Origin: Rhynchonema sp. JSB1_4
Lineage: Eukaryota; Nematoda; Chromadorea; Monhysterida; Xyalidae
DNA: 64,000 nucleotides
Direction of reading: 5' to 3'
NCBI GenBank assembly: GCA_030248065.1
Contig: JASAMV010000100.1
Span: 1-64,000, forward strand
The translations under genes were made by a program, and so were the position numbers. Positions 22,838 to 34,749 of this stretch are shown piece after piece; the first letter of the stretch is position 1, and every line of letters begins with the position of its first letter. The notes beneath the pieces were generated by a model, which had not been told where the DNA came from, ran no database searches, and saw only the letters and a list, made by a program, of their open reading frames with translations.

Positions 22838-23504
22838 GAGTAGCCACGCAGTAAGGAGGCGGGCTGATGTTTCGCGCGATCACTCAATCAAAAATGCTGT
22901 ATACCACAAGCAGCAATAAGGAAGCCAATGCAAAGCAGCAGCGCCAAACAGCCGAGTATTCGATATGTCTGTTGATTCGGTGTTTCACGATCGAGACTTA
23001 TGTAGCCGACTGCAGACAGCAAAACGCCAACAATTAGGAAGATTATGAAGGCACACAGGAAGAATGCTGCAAAAATTAAAAATAATTGTCAATATTGGCG
23101 CACGGAAGATTTTGAATACGTAAAATATTACGTGATTAAGAGCAAGACAAAAAGGGCCGATCACAGGCCTTGATAAATTGCTGCCTTTATTTTGCTTTCT
23201 TTGATTAAAAGTTAAACTTGTATGATTTACCATGCAAGAACTTTGCGCGTCCACTAGGTGGCGGGCTTGTGTAGTCGTAAGGTTCCTTGTACCTCTTTGG
23301 CACACACACGGGTACCGGCATGTAGGCGGCCGCATGACGAGGACACAGAATCTGGCCGTGGGACATTCCTGTGTATGAAAAAGAATGGCAAAGATACCAA
23401 CATGCTTCCGAAGATTCACGTGCACTTAGCGATTATCTTTGCCAGAAACATGGTGCTTCGTTCTCGGTACGCTTAGTCTCGTTGTTATTTTGTGAAAACA
23501 AATT

Positions 23505-23758
23505 TGTGCGATGTCGCAAACTTGATGATCGGATCGGCGTTGCCTCGGTCATGCGCGTTTTTTGCAAGGATACATTTGGTGATGCAGCAAAATTTCGATC
23601 CGATCACCAAGTTAGCTATCGGCCCATCCCTCCGTCATGGGAAGACAACAGCTGGCGATCAGTTTTTAAGCCTGTCCGGTCCATATCTTTTTTGCCAGCC
23701 TTATTCAGGCCCGGTCAATGCGGATGCACCAGCCTTATTTGGAAAACTGCTTTATTAG
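23505..23758. other. Short GATCGG palindrome plus orphan coding-like fragment
   Basis: Positions 23505-23612 form a small palindrome with AAACTTGATGATCGGATCGG on the left and CGATCCGATCACCAAGTTAG on the right, a short relative of 38937-39191. Immediately after it, 23613-23758 reads on the plus strand as protein-like sequence including AIGPSLRHGKTTAGDQFLSL and ends NADAPALFGKLLY before TAG. No family recognised and no start is visible. Confidence 0.35.
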
Positions 23759-25558
23759 GTCATGTCCAAAAAAAGAAAATGAAAAAAACGTCAATTCTAT
23801 CACCAGTTCGAAGTTTTTCACTATGGTGCGAATAAACGCTATTTACAGTATCATGTTGTGCTTGTGATTGGACAAAGACAAAAACAAAACGATTCAAAAT
23901 TTGAGAAACAAAAACAGGCTGCTTGCAGCACAAACCGAACCTGCGCCGTTCATAATTCGTGTGCTGCTATGCGATGTTGTGAGTGTCGTTTCTTCCTGGC
24001 TTTCAAGATCCGCAGCTGAGTCACTTTGGCGGAACGCGGCGTTTTGAAATTCCATCATCGAAAATGTTCGGATGAACGCACTTTCTTGATTTCAGTCTGT
24101 TGCTTTCTGAATTTAGCTGAAATGAAGGTGACGTGCCTCTCTCTTAGGCACCCGAAATTAACGCGCGCCTATGCTTAAGCACAGAAGATTTTATCTCACC
24201 CACACAGGGAGATATAGTCCCCCACAATTTCGGTCAGCTTAACAAATGTTCATTAGGTGTAGGGACAACTTTCACGCTGGTCGAAATGAGCACTTATCAA
24301 AAACTGTCACAATGAAACATCTCACGTATTGAAATTGTACCTCTTTACAAACTTCTGCTTGGCCATTCACGACCCTCTTTCTGACGCCGTGGAATTTAGC
24401 TGAAATGAAGTGGTCCTCTCTCTTGGCCGAAATAACCGCAACGGCGCACAAAAACACTATGAAACTATGAAACCCGCAAACAAAAGGTGTACTTGAAACA
24501 CAAAACCAGGAACCGTAACGCCGCCCGGTGAAAGTTGGATCCGCAACAATGACAAGCAGAGAATGTCCCTAAAGCACCGTCTCTAATTATTGCCCCTATA
24601 CCAGACCAGACATCCTGTATGTAATTATGTTCCACATCCCAAAGGAGTCGGTTTCAGGTTTCAGTCAAAGTCCCGGACGCTTGGGATCATTTTTTGGCAT
24701 GCTTCAAGTTCAAAACCACGCGACGCTGTCGGACTTTGCAAACAGTGGTTCATGGACTTCACAGACTATAGTGAACGATTTTTGAGGCACCAATATATGG
24801 TACAACGTTTGTTTCGGCTGAGCAATATGAGTTTGCTTTGTGACAGCAGACGATGTTGTATAATTTGCTTTGGTCATGATTATCATGGTGGCCGAACTGC
24901 TCAAATGGGATCTCATGTGTGAATCCCCACTTTACGCGTTTTTGTTGAAGTTAAGCTACATATCATAATGAGAATTAAAAGATTGGGTAAGAAAACGCGA
25001 CCAGCAATAGAATTTTGAATGCCCGTTTATCACATTATAGCGCGAAAAGCGACAATTTTCGGTTGTGCAAGTTCAAAGTAAGGTGCACAGGAGAACTGTA
25101 AAGTGGTGGACAGACGTCGTTGACCATTTTACCGTATCTGAACCCATATGGCGTCTTGTCTGTATTATAGGGGTGCACATCAGGGAAGGCTGCGCCAAAA
25201 TAACGAATCTCGTGGATTTTTGAAATATTGGGATAAACATAGACCTATGTTTGTGTGTTAACCTATTACATGCTCACTTTGTGATATCAGCTCATCTATC
25301 TACCGTAATCCACAATTTCGTGTTTTTTCAGAAAAATACCAGGTTTTAAAAAAATGATCGTCGCGTTCTCCGTCGTGTGCGAACCAATTGCGACAAGCTT
25401 GGTATCATTGTGCTGGAAATCGCCTGAGGCACACATACACGTGGGCAGTTTTGACCAATAGCTCACTTTGAGAACGGTGACGTGTCTAACGGTTACGACG
25501 ATTTGGTGGTGGGAGGGCAAATCGACCTCCTGAGGCCATCTCGCGGTTAATAAGCATC

Positions 25559-25582
25559 TAGGCTTAGGCTTAGGCTTAGGCT
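25559..25582 (+). repeat. Interstitial TTAGGC run
   Basis: Three full TTAGGC units plus a partial one sit just at the inner edge of the left arm of the 3-kb element. TTAGGC is the telomeric repeat of many nematodes. The mirrored arm at 27790 has only a single partial unit, so the run grew or was added on one side. Confidence 0.6.
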
Positions 25583-26048
25583 ACAGGTAACGACACCCAG
25601 TTCAATAAACAAAGTGCATTTTTTGTTGAAAACACTGAAGAAAATTGCTTTCATACGGTGAACGAATACAATGTTGAAAATGCGTGCATCTTATTTTATC
25701 AATTTCAAAAAACCTCTTAAATTTAATCGAAATAATATTTTTTCGACGAATTCTATCATTTTTTAAACCTTTTCTTGCAAAATCGGTTACTCAATTTCTC
25801 TTTCATTTGAAGGTGGAGGAAGGGAAGAAGCCAGCCAGCAGCAAGAGCTGGTGGTTGAACTATACCCACCGTGCACACTGGTAATGTAGTGTCCTTTGGA
25901 AACTTGCGTTACGTGAGATGTGATAGACCTCGTTAGAACTTGATAGATCTGATTGTCCGTTGGTGCCTTTGACAGGCCACTACGACGTGGCTCATCTGTC
26001 GAAAAAGACGGAGCTTCTGATGATTAGACGACACTGTCGAGTTGAGTC

Positions 26049-26839
26049 CTACATTGGCCTGCTGTCTGTCTGTAGCAAACTGAAGATCGAATTTTGCACA
26101 AGCGTGAACATTTGCTGAACACCGGCCACCCATGTATCGTTGTGGACAAAGCTTCGCAGGCATGCCACCCCATTTGATGTCCTCATATATTTACATGGTT
26201 CAGAGAAACAAGCATGGTTCTCCAACATTGCGACACAAAACCATTTCATGAAACACGCCGGACCTAAATTCTGTTCCGTCGTTCCATTCGACAACGTGTG
26301 GGCACATTCTGTGAAGCAGACGAGCGGATTTCCGATCGAATAGTCGCCTTTGCCCAATTCGATGTGCAATCATGACAGCAGCAACTTGTTGGCGTCGACG
26401 AGCTCACATGGGACGATAATCTTCTATTCGAATCGGTGTGATCGGAACATGACAAATTGGAGAATTGAGTTATCCATCTTGCAGATGTGGCAGCTGTATT
26501 GCTGCGCACGTGCGTGATAATTCCGCTACGAGTCTCAACTTTCATGTTCAGACCATGGGAATGGCTGCCGCCATGCTGTTGGCAGAAGTACAAACATCTC
26601 AATTTTGCATCTATGTGGTCATATTTGAGCTCATAACCAACGGTAACCCGATGACTGGGGTACATTGGTGCTCTCGATGAGCAGCCCAACACTGCACATT
26701 TGTGGAACGGAGTGTGATTCTTTTGCTTGACTTGAGATCTTAAAGCGTGTTTTGGTCGGGGCAGAGTCGCCTTCGCCAGCTGTTGCAGCTGATGAAGAGT
26801 TACAACATCCATTTTGAACTGAAATGATTGATTATTCAT
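26049..26839 (-). pseudogene. Broken element-encoded protein
   Basis: Two minus-strand frames overlap and appear to be one protein with a frameshift. The upstream part (26839 to about 26440) has a Cys/His cluster: HKCAVLGCSSRAPMYPSH, then LRCLYFCQQHGGSHSH, suggesting a zinc-binding fold. The downstream part (26369-26049) reads LVCFTECAHTLSNGTTEQNL, FMKWFCVAMLENHACF and VHNDTWVAGVQQMFTLV. The position between long inverted arms suggests a transposase, but no catalytic DDE arrangement can be shown. An in-frame stop and the shift argue that it is dead. Confidence 0.4.
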
Positions 26840-29232
26840 TTGTTTGCTTATTCATTGTCAATGTTACACGCCCTCTTCACAGTGGCTTCATGGGGACCCG
26901 AACTTTTCGGTTACTACAAAGAACATCCAGCCCAGTAAAAACCGAAAGAAAAACAGTGTCATAATAACATAACAATAAGCGAGCTTTTAGAATTGCTCAA
27001 AAACTAAAATCTGAGTTAAGTAGCTACACGCCTGCATATTTCCATGAAAAGCTAGGAAACAATACGTAATGTGCTTTTACACCAATTTTCCGGGCTGAAA
27101 TATTTTGTAAACATAAGAATTTCATAAAAATTGGAGATCAAAATCAAGGGCACGCAAAAGCTTCTCCGTTTATTTCCAGCGGGCATTGGGACGGCGAAGT
27201 GCAAGAACGGGACGGGTAAACGAGCAACATACCCCCAAGTTGTTTTGTTTTTTGCATTTCAGCGTCTTCCCATCTGTTTGTCGGCATCTCAACTCCACAG
27301 GCCTTGAAAGTCATTGCGCGCACAAATAAACATAGTTTGCACTCATAAATTAGTAAACATGCGTAAACAACGGAATTCAGATGTTGATTCAGCCTCCAAT
27401 TCATTCTCCGCTCAGGTTGTTGCACACACTGTATATGTAGTTTCCCGCATGGAGAATGATTTACGTACATTGGCGTCAAAAGTCATTCATTGATGAATTC
27501 AGTGATCCTTGTCGTTTTACTTGCATGAAAATTAAACCAATTTTATTACAGCTGGTTGCAAAGATCACCAAAAGAAGCAAAAAGCTACAAACACACGCGG
27601 TCATACACACAACCAGGCTCAGCTGGCAACCTTCGCCTGCCTGCCTGACCTGCTTGTGAGGGCGCACGCAGAATGCGTGCATGCGTTGAAGGATGCTCCG
27701 TATCATTTCAGTGATGTGAGTTGCATGGGGGTTTTTTGATGGATTATGATACATTGGACGTTTGCGCATGTAACCAAATCAAAATTACTGCCTAGATGCT
27801 TATTAACCGCGAGATGGCCTCAGGAGGTCGATTTGCCCTCCCACCACCAAATCGTCGTAACCGTTAGTCACGTCACCGTTCTCAAAGTGGGCAATTGGTC
27901 AAAACTGCCCACGTATATACAGTATGTGCCTCAGGCGATTTCCAGCACAATGATACCAAGCTTGTCGCAATTGGTTCGCACATGACGGAGAACGCGACGA
28001 TCATTTTTTTCAAACCTGGTATTTTTCTGAAAAAACACGAAATTGTGGATTACGGTAGATAGATGAGCTGATATCACAAACTGAGCATATAATAGGTTAA
28101 CACGCTAGCATAGGTCTATGTTTATCCCAATATTTCAAAAATCCACGAGATTCGTTATTTTGGCGCGCCCAGCACCTACATAACTGAGGCAGCGCGCCAT
28201 ATAGTACCCACTGGTACACTTAGACATTCAGAGTTTATCTGACATTTTGTCGTGCTGTGTCAACGATTTTTGTCAACCACGTCACAACAAGTCCCATTTA
28301 TCAAGTCCAGAGATGATGGGGGCGTATACCACATGCGTCTTCATGTTATCAAAAACGCTCACAGAATGCTAATACATATTGGCCGGTTTGGTGACAAGAA
28401 AAACGCGGAAGACACCGCAGTGGTGTGGTTCCTTCTTGCGCCTGCATTTAATCAAGCAAATCGATTTTTTTTCGAACCGGTTTTTTTGGGATGGTTTATT
28501 TCAGGTTTGAAACTTCGGCTCCTTAAGATGGGTCCCGCAGAACTGTTTCTGCGCATCAGAACACGATTTTTTGGATGATAATCCCGAAGAAAATATGAAG
28601 TTTCTCGGAAAACTTTTCGTCTCAAGTCGATCAGCAAAATACTTTTCGGTATCCAGGGCCACACGGCGTCATTTACAGGGTTCTAATGGCAGTAACCCGG
28701 CGAAATGATGGAAAAAATGAAATTGGCGCTGACTGCTGCGTACAAATGAGCCGTTTCGAGCGACTGGGGACCATTTTTGGTCCAATAATAGTAGCTCCAT
28801 GGCAAAATTAGAGCATTTGCGCCATGCGCATAAGCATACCTAGCAGGCTGGCAGGAATACTTGCACATGGGAACGAACACTGTTCTAGTGCGCACGATCC
28901 AGATTTTTTTCGAATTTACGAGACTTTCCGCAAAAGAAATCTAACCGTGTCCTGCCTCCGTGGTATAATGACAGCAATAGAGCAGTAAATAGGCTGTTTT
29001 CCGCGATCCAACAGCATATCGTATGCCGGTGCTTACTTGGACATTAATGCATTTTCGCCCTCATGGTTAACGTTCGTTTATTCTGGGGCATTTTGGTACT
29101 TTCATGCGATAGGTTGGTCGTGGTGGTACACTCCAACATGAAGCGGCATTGCGAAAAGTACCTATAGGCTTGGCGTACTCAACCAGAGTAATATAAGCAT
29201 CTTGCCTCTTCACGACCAAAAATATCGTGGTA

Positions 29233-29471
29233 TAGTAAATTTCCAAATTCGCTGCCGCACAGTAGAGTACGCCCCATAGTTAATGTCACGTTCTAAACCC
29301 GAACGCTAAGCACGCGCAGTTCTGAAACATTGCGAGCAGCTGCCTGGCTGGCTGGCAAGCTGCATGTGTGTTGGCTGTCTGAATGTTTCACAAGTTGATT
29401 TTCGGGTTTAGAACGTGACATTAACTATGGGGCGTACTTTACTGTGCGGCAGAGAATTTGGAAATTTACTA
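29233..29471. mobile_element. 239-bp MITE with TA target duplication, copy 2
   Basis: Same length and structure as 9375-9613, again flanked by TA on both sides (29231-29232 and 29472-29473). The two copies differ at only about a dozen positions by eye. The inverted ends are better preserved here: GTCACGTTCTAAACCCGAA matches its inverse near the right end. Confidence 0.85.
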
Positions 29472-29639
29472 TACATGCCAGGCCACCCAAAGTGCATTGC
29501 ATGTGCACTGACTGCTGCGAAAAGATGTGCTGTCAATGTCAGTGTCAGAACCTTGATGCTCCGAAAAGTGTCATCACAAGAGCGCCGCTGCCTCCGGTAT
29601 AGATGATTTCCGTTTTTCTCGGTGTAAAGCATGTTGGTG

Positions 29640-29990
29640 CGAGTCCATTTATTGCCTGTTTGGGTGCATACTTGACCATTGCAAGTGCGAAAAAAGGGCG
29701 GCGGTTCACGTTTGATGATGTGGGGGTTCCCGTTCATTGTCCGAATTTGAGACAAAGGCAACGCATGTTTGGGCCGTATTTTTAACAGATGAGATTGCAG
29801 CACTAATTTCCACCGTGGATTTGCTCAGCACTGATTGGGGGATGTGAAAGTGTTTTACAATTTCTTTGTCATTGAATTCGCATTGTGTTGATACAAAGCA
29901 CCGCATGTAGCGTTTCAGGCCCTCTTGATTACATAACTTCACCAAGTAACAGTTTGAATTTGTTAGGTCTGCGTCATTTTCAGCCGACAA
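29640..29990. other. Two abutting orphan coding-like fragments, opposite strands
   Basis: 29640-29785 reads on the plus strand as SPFIACLGAYLTIASAKKG and RRFTFDDVGVPVHCPNLRQR, ending FGPYF before TAA. Directly beyond it, 29990-29786 reads on the minus strand as NSNCYLVKLCNQEGLKRYM and NDKEIVKHFHIPQSVLSK. Neither is recognised. Protein-like pieces facing each other without spacers suggest rearranged gene fragments rather than intact genes. Confidence 0.3.
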
Positions 29991-30214
29991 GAGTCAAAAA
30001 GTGATGTGATTCTCTCACTCACACATTCAGATTTAGTGTTCGTGTGTGATTCTGCATTTTATTCCCACAGGGACCAAAAATTCAACAAATGTACATGCTT
30101 TATTTTCAGCGTTTGAAACATCAGGGAAAGAGACAGACAGACACGAGGCAAGTCACTGATGGATATCCTAACAAACAGGATGATCTCATAAGATCTGTCA
30201 ATCAATGAAGTCAA

Positions 30215-31044
30215 TCAGCCCATAGTCATGCCAGATAACGGATCAAAACGGGATCGTTTGCCCATGGTCATCCCACTAAGGGGGTCGAATCTTCCCCGCT
30301 TTCCCATGGTCATTCCACTAAGGGGGTCGAATCTTCCCCGCTTTCCCATGGTCATTCCACTAAGGGGATCGAATCTTCCCCGCTTTCCCATGGTCATCCC
30401 ACTAAGAGGGTCAAATCGTGCAGCCCGTTTGCCAATAGTCATGCCTGACAGCGGGTCGAAACGAGCCCGACGCATGACGTGTGCTGAGTGGCTGCTGGGG
30501 AAGAGCGTCTGGAATAAAAGTTACAGATTTTAGTGTGAAAAGTTACATAAGTAGTGTAAAAAGTTACAAGTTGTTAAAATTCGTATCTGACTGTGGCCAT
30601 TGTGGCAATCGTGAGAAGGATGGGTATACCCAATATACCCACAGTATCTTTGCGCAGGCAAACTTGGTGATCGGTTCTGTCACCTAGGACTTGTGTGCCT
30701 ATGGTTACGCTATGCTTTATACGCATTACTGTGTAACATCAACCAGCCAGATCAGGTGCGATGTGATGTGCATCAGGTATTCATTTTTTACCACCTATTT
30801 TTTATGCGCCTATTTTTTTTTACCACCTAGCACAACCAGTGCGAGCCTGACCGGCTGACTGATGCTACACAGCGAACGAGCTTGGTATAAAAGCTTTGAT
30901 ATTAGTCTTGGACTGACCATGTACTATATGACATTACGGATACATAATAAACCACGCTATAAGAATACCCGGCTCAGAACAACGAACCACCATAAAAACG
31001 ACCGCCATTAAAACCGCCGCTATTGACTGTTGTGATTTCGTCAT
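30215..31044 (-). CDS. Amidated multi-copy neuropeptide precursor (RFDPLSGMTM-amide)
   Basis: The last exon (30508-30215, after acceptor tattccag) encodes TLFPSSHSAHVMRR and then six tandem peptides. They are ARFDPLSGMTI, AARFDPLSGMTM, three copies of GRFDPLSGMTM, and SRFDPLSGMTM. The first five are followed by GKR; the last is followed by G and the stop codon. RR or KR before each copy and Gly after each copy are the textbook signals for dibasic cleavage and C-terminal amidation. A candidate first exon (31044-30969) encodes a signal peptide, MTKSQQSIAAVLMAVVFMVV. Its donor phase does not directly fit, so a middle exon may exist in 30510-30968. An AATAAA lies about 115 bp after the stop. FDPLSGMTM-amide is not a peptide I know. 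The FD.L.GM..GKR layout loosely resembles nematode NLP-5 and molluscan buccalin/allatostatin-A precursors. Confidence 0.88.
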
Positions 31045-32014
31045 ACTTTTATCACTTTGGGATGATTCAAACTTGAGAATTATCGGACCGGCCTGAAAAA
31101 ATAACTCACGTTTTTGTTCACACAGTAAGATATGAGAATGGGTGTGATTATGACTGAAAGCACAGCAGATAAGGCTTGTGAGACGATAAGTATTATAGAA
31201 CATAGGAATAGGTACAGTATTCTTATGGTATTATAGCACACAAACATTCATTCAGGGCTGCTTGAGTCGACGACTATGTAGCTTGAAATTATGTTGGACA
31301 GAAACTGGAATACGTGACGATACGGTACCAAACTAATAATTAATGATTCCAACTTATACTTCAGGCGACGCAAAACAGCTTAAATATTCAACAGTATCGT
31401 CAATAATTACAGAAAAATGTAATCGGATAAAGAAGTGTGTTGCATTGCATTCAAAAAACAGCTATTCAATCATCAAATCAATTATCTATATGTAAGTACA
31501 TGTACTAATGTACATACATATGTAGTTACACACAGTCGTTCCAGGTCTGGAGATGGAAAAAGAGAAAACTCCTTATTGCCATTTCTCTCAGTTTTGACCT
31601 GTTAGGTTGCGTCCATTTTAGGTCTAAAGCACCCATTTTAGTCCTAAATTTGCCTATTTTAGGCAATCATGGGGGAAGAGAGGGTCCCCGAAGGGAGGAC
31701 GGGTACACCTAGGCAATGGAGAGGGAGAAAGCACATTGTATGGGTTCCTCTCAACACTGGAGCTACATGTACACCATCTGTGCCCACGTGTGTGTGGGTG
31801 CGTGCGACGAGAAAACACTGTAGTGCTGGTATATAGTGACCAATATATGTACAGTATACTGTATAGGTTATTAATGGTCCATTTAAAAACATAAAACCCA
31901 GATTTCCCTTCGCGAACAGTATTTAAGCGTGAAAAGTGCTACAGATTTTAGTTTCGTGTATCTCATCCTCATTGCGACAAAAAGCTTTATGGCAGAAGCA
32001 GCTATAACGTTTTA

Positions 32015-32113
32015 GGGCGCCCTTAGTCATAGTGGAAAATGGAAATGGAAATGCAAAAAATATTCTATGTCCAAGTTTTCCATTTCCATTTTCCAATATG
32101 ACTAAGGGCGCCC
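32015..32113. mobile_element. Solo 99-bp Tourist-like MITE
   Basis: A near-perfect palindrome runs from GGGCGCCCTTAGTCATAG to its inverse, with the same interior (ATTCTATGTCCAAG) as the units in 19497-19840. The flanks are TTA and TCA, a one-base-decayed target duplication. Confidence 0.8.
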
Positions 32114-32831
32114 TCAGAAGCAGCGGCATTTCAGAGAAATCCTAGTGGGATTGGAACATCAGAGGCGTCCAATCTTGAGATCATGCATCCAATTGAGAGC
32201 ATACTTATGGTAGTTCCTACTGTACCTGTACCTGGTGAACGTACAAACAAAAACAGGCTGAAACTCGACTTGTGATATCAACAACTTTTTCATTGCTTTC
32301 TCAACCTTTCGCCCACACCAAATGGACCGGAAACTTCTCATGAGAGGCTCCGGTATTACAAGTGCTAAATCATTATCTTGTCATAGCGGGAACTGCGTGC
32401 GTGTGAAAATTCTCTTTTCATATTATCACATGCGCTGTTTGCGTGCGCTAAAAGTGACGAGAGTTATTTTTGATGCTCTGACAGCAAACATTTTCCGATA
32501 ACGTCATTTGAAAACCATTTTCATCAATATATTGAATTTGCGGGAGTGAGCACGCTATATTGTGTGAAACACAAATTAATTACATTTCTTGAATTCTTAA
32601 ATCAAGTCAAGAAGTAAGTTCTTTTTACTGCGCATATGTGAAAAATCAGCAAGATAACTTAATATTAATGAATGAATACTTTTCGCCATTGACTAGTGAC
32701 GGTTTCAAGTCAAGTCCAAAGTTACAAGACTACCATTGTTCTTGACATATAACAGGCCCCCGTTTTTGGCGAAAATAAGAGATTGCCTCGACGAGTCAAA
32801 ATATACGCCCTGTAAACAAAAGTGTGTGCAG

Positions 32832-33808
32832 CAACAAAGTTTGTCGTTCCGCGCGAAAAAAAAACACGCCCCATTATATCGGGCGAGCGCAACGTGACAG
32901 GCAACGGGCTAGCTTTTGGAACTTCAGAACCATTCAACTCGTATAAGGTACATACATGTCAACGACTGAAAACAGGAAAAGTGGTTGAGTGTTATTGTGG
33001 CCAGATTATTTTTGGGACCCATTTTTTGCAAACAGAGTGGCCTGATAAAAGATATGAAGAACCCGTTGACTTCTGTTCACACAGACAGTCGGTGCACCAG
33101 GTAAGCGTCACTGCGCATTGCGCATAAAGCACATTTAACGGATTCCAAAGAAATATGAAAGCGTCAGTTGAGCGAGAAAACTGCACCCAGGAATCGCAAA
33201 AGAGGTCCACAGGGCTTCGCGCGCTTGGCTGTTCACCAAAAACAAGGCTGGCTGTGACATCATAAGAAACTCGCATAAAAAGTCGGCGCGTGCATCTGCT
33301 TTTTGGAAACAAATTTCAGTATTGGAAGAAAACGGTAACTTTTTGAGCTCTGCTTTGGAGCGTCTGTTGTTATTACTCGGGCCTCTGCTTATTTGCTTCA
33401 ACGGCTTTCTTTTTGTAAGTAACGCACAAAAAACCAGCAAAAAGAAAATTTACGTGATTTCTCATCCGAACTCTGCTACGATTTTTGAAACATCAAAATG
33501 TGCACTCCAATTTGCTACATCACCGGTCCAAACAACTGTGAGCTGCTGTTTATCCGAGCAGGTGAGGCAGATTGTTTTTATGAAAATAATAATTCATGAA
33601 ACATAAAAAAATTAACGTCGCCATGAGTCATTGTCAATAATCGATGGAAAACCCATTAATTAAGACCGAAGGCCATGTGTTTCGCGATGATCTGTTAATA
33701 TTATTCATTTAGGAAAAAATACGCCCACTTTGCAGCAAAGGTGAATGTGTCCAGACAGACAGGGAAGTGACCGACAAAAAGTGCATTTGGAACAAGTTTT
33801 TCTCTTGA
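32832..33808 (+). CDS. Unidentified Cys-containing protein, three coding-like exons
   Basis: 32832-33100 follows acceptor gtgcag and ends at donor GTAAGC. It encodes RPIISGERNVTGNGLAFG and KTGKVVECYCGQIIFGTHFL. A second open segment, 33172-33561, encodes EVHRASRAWLFTKNKAGCD, KSARASAFWKQISVLEENG, a hydrophobic LLLLLGPLLICFNGFLFV possibly spanning a membrane, and KKKIYVISHPNSATIFETS. It ends at donor CAG|GTGAGG. Exon 33713-33808 continues in phase after tttag: EKIRPLCSKGECVQTDREV..C, ending at TGA. The link between the first and second segments is uncertain because no acceptor before 33172 fits. The family is unknown. The TGAAACATCA motif at 33486 is in frame. Confidence 0.4.
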
Positions 33809-33849
33809 AAAAATCAGTGTTCGCTTGATGAAATTTTCGGATAATTTCC

Positions 33850-34749
33850 AGTGCGGAAGCACAAAAGCCTGCTGATTGAGTATGAAAGAAGCTCAATACA
33901 AAAGGCCGCAGCGGGTATATCGCGTGCGTGGGCGCGCCCCGGGTTTCTTATCATGATTCAAAAGTCATCACGTACATATGCACGTGGTTACCTATGTACT
34001 ACTGCGGATTTCAGCCCAATTTTGACTTCATCCGCGAAAATTTCAACGCTTTACTATCAGTTCTGTCTGCGCTCTTGCGTCGGCTGAAAGTTTGCCAGGC
34101 GCTAGTCAATTTATTGCGTGATTGTAAACAAGATATAGAAGTTTTTTTAAATCGCGGAATTTTCTTCACACCGCTGTTCTGCTTCTTGAAAATGCCGGTA
34201 ATGTTCGAATTTCGGGAACCGTCAAGTGAGTGTAGGATGAAAAGGTAAGTTCAATATTGGAACATGTAGTAAAGATTGGAATTACAGTAGTTAAAGAAGG
34301 CAGTAAAACGAATATTCCCGCCAACGAACAAAAGCAACCATGCAGTGCGCATGTACACAAATCTCGCAACATTTCACCTTACATTCTGTGCGCAACAAGA
34401 GTGTATCCCAAAGTTGTGATTACGCGGTCAGAGATCGCGTGCGATACGGAAATCAAGACGGTCATTTTCTTTTTCTGCGAGAGGGCGGGAGGTTTGTCTT
34501 GGCAGGCTGGCCGAAAAGGGATATTGACATGATGATGACGTGCCACTTGTCGGGGGCCTTTTGACCTTATGTCAGACTGAACCAACAAGTCGCAATGTCA
34601 AACTGTCAGTGTTACTTCGCGAAACTGCTTTACGAGCCGATGCAAAAATGCATCCTGCGTTCAGAAAGTTGTCGGCCGGCAACGCTGAGGCACGCACGAT
34701 GTTTGCTTCAAAAATGTTTCACACTTCGACTAAAACTATGGTAGATTAA
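33850..34749 (+). pseudogene. Frameshifted coding-like tract
   Basis: Protein-like sequence continues on the plus strand through at least four frame changes. Near 33866: KSLLIEYERSSIQKAAAGI. At 33960-34243: TWLPMYYCGFQPNFDFIREN and QALVNLLRDCKQDIEVFLN. At 34257-34480: SPYILCATRVYPKVVITRSE. Near 34475-34560: LREGGRFVLAGWPKRDID. At 34565-34749: SRNVKLSVLLRETALRADAK, ending at TAA. Splice sites at the joins do not restore phase, so indels are more likely than introns. It may be the decayed continuation of the frame at 33172. Unidentified. Confidence 0.35.

Larger units (their letters stand above)
25192..28166. mobile_element. 3-kb inverted-repeat transposon with about 370-bp arms
   Basis: Positions 25192-25562 and 27790-28166 are inverted copies, about 93-95% identical by eye. 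They start GCGCCAAAATAACGAATC and share blocks such as CCGTAATCCACAATTTCG, TGATCGTCGCGTTCTC and GATTTGGTGGTGGGAGGGC. The 2.2-kb centre holds a broken open frame on the minus strand (26839-26049) and a TTAGGC run at its left inner edge. No clear target duplication was found. It is probably a decayed DNA transposon; the superfamily is unknown. Confidence 0.7.

Noticed and set aside
30230..30475. Regular 42-bp direct repeats that could pass for a CRISPR array or minisatellite.
   Set aside because: The period keeps the reading frame, each unit encodes peptide plus GKR, and the run begins after a splice acceptor and ends with a stop. It is a neuropeptide precursor.
33172..34749. Remnant of an endogenous large DNA virus.
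   Set aside because: No polymerase, terminase, capsid or other hallmark could be recognised, and splice sites are present, so the origin is left open.
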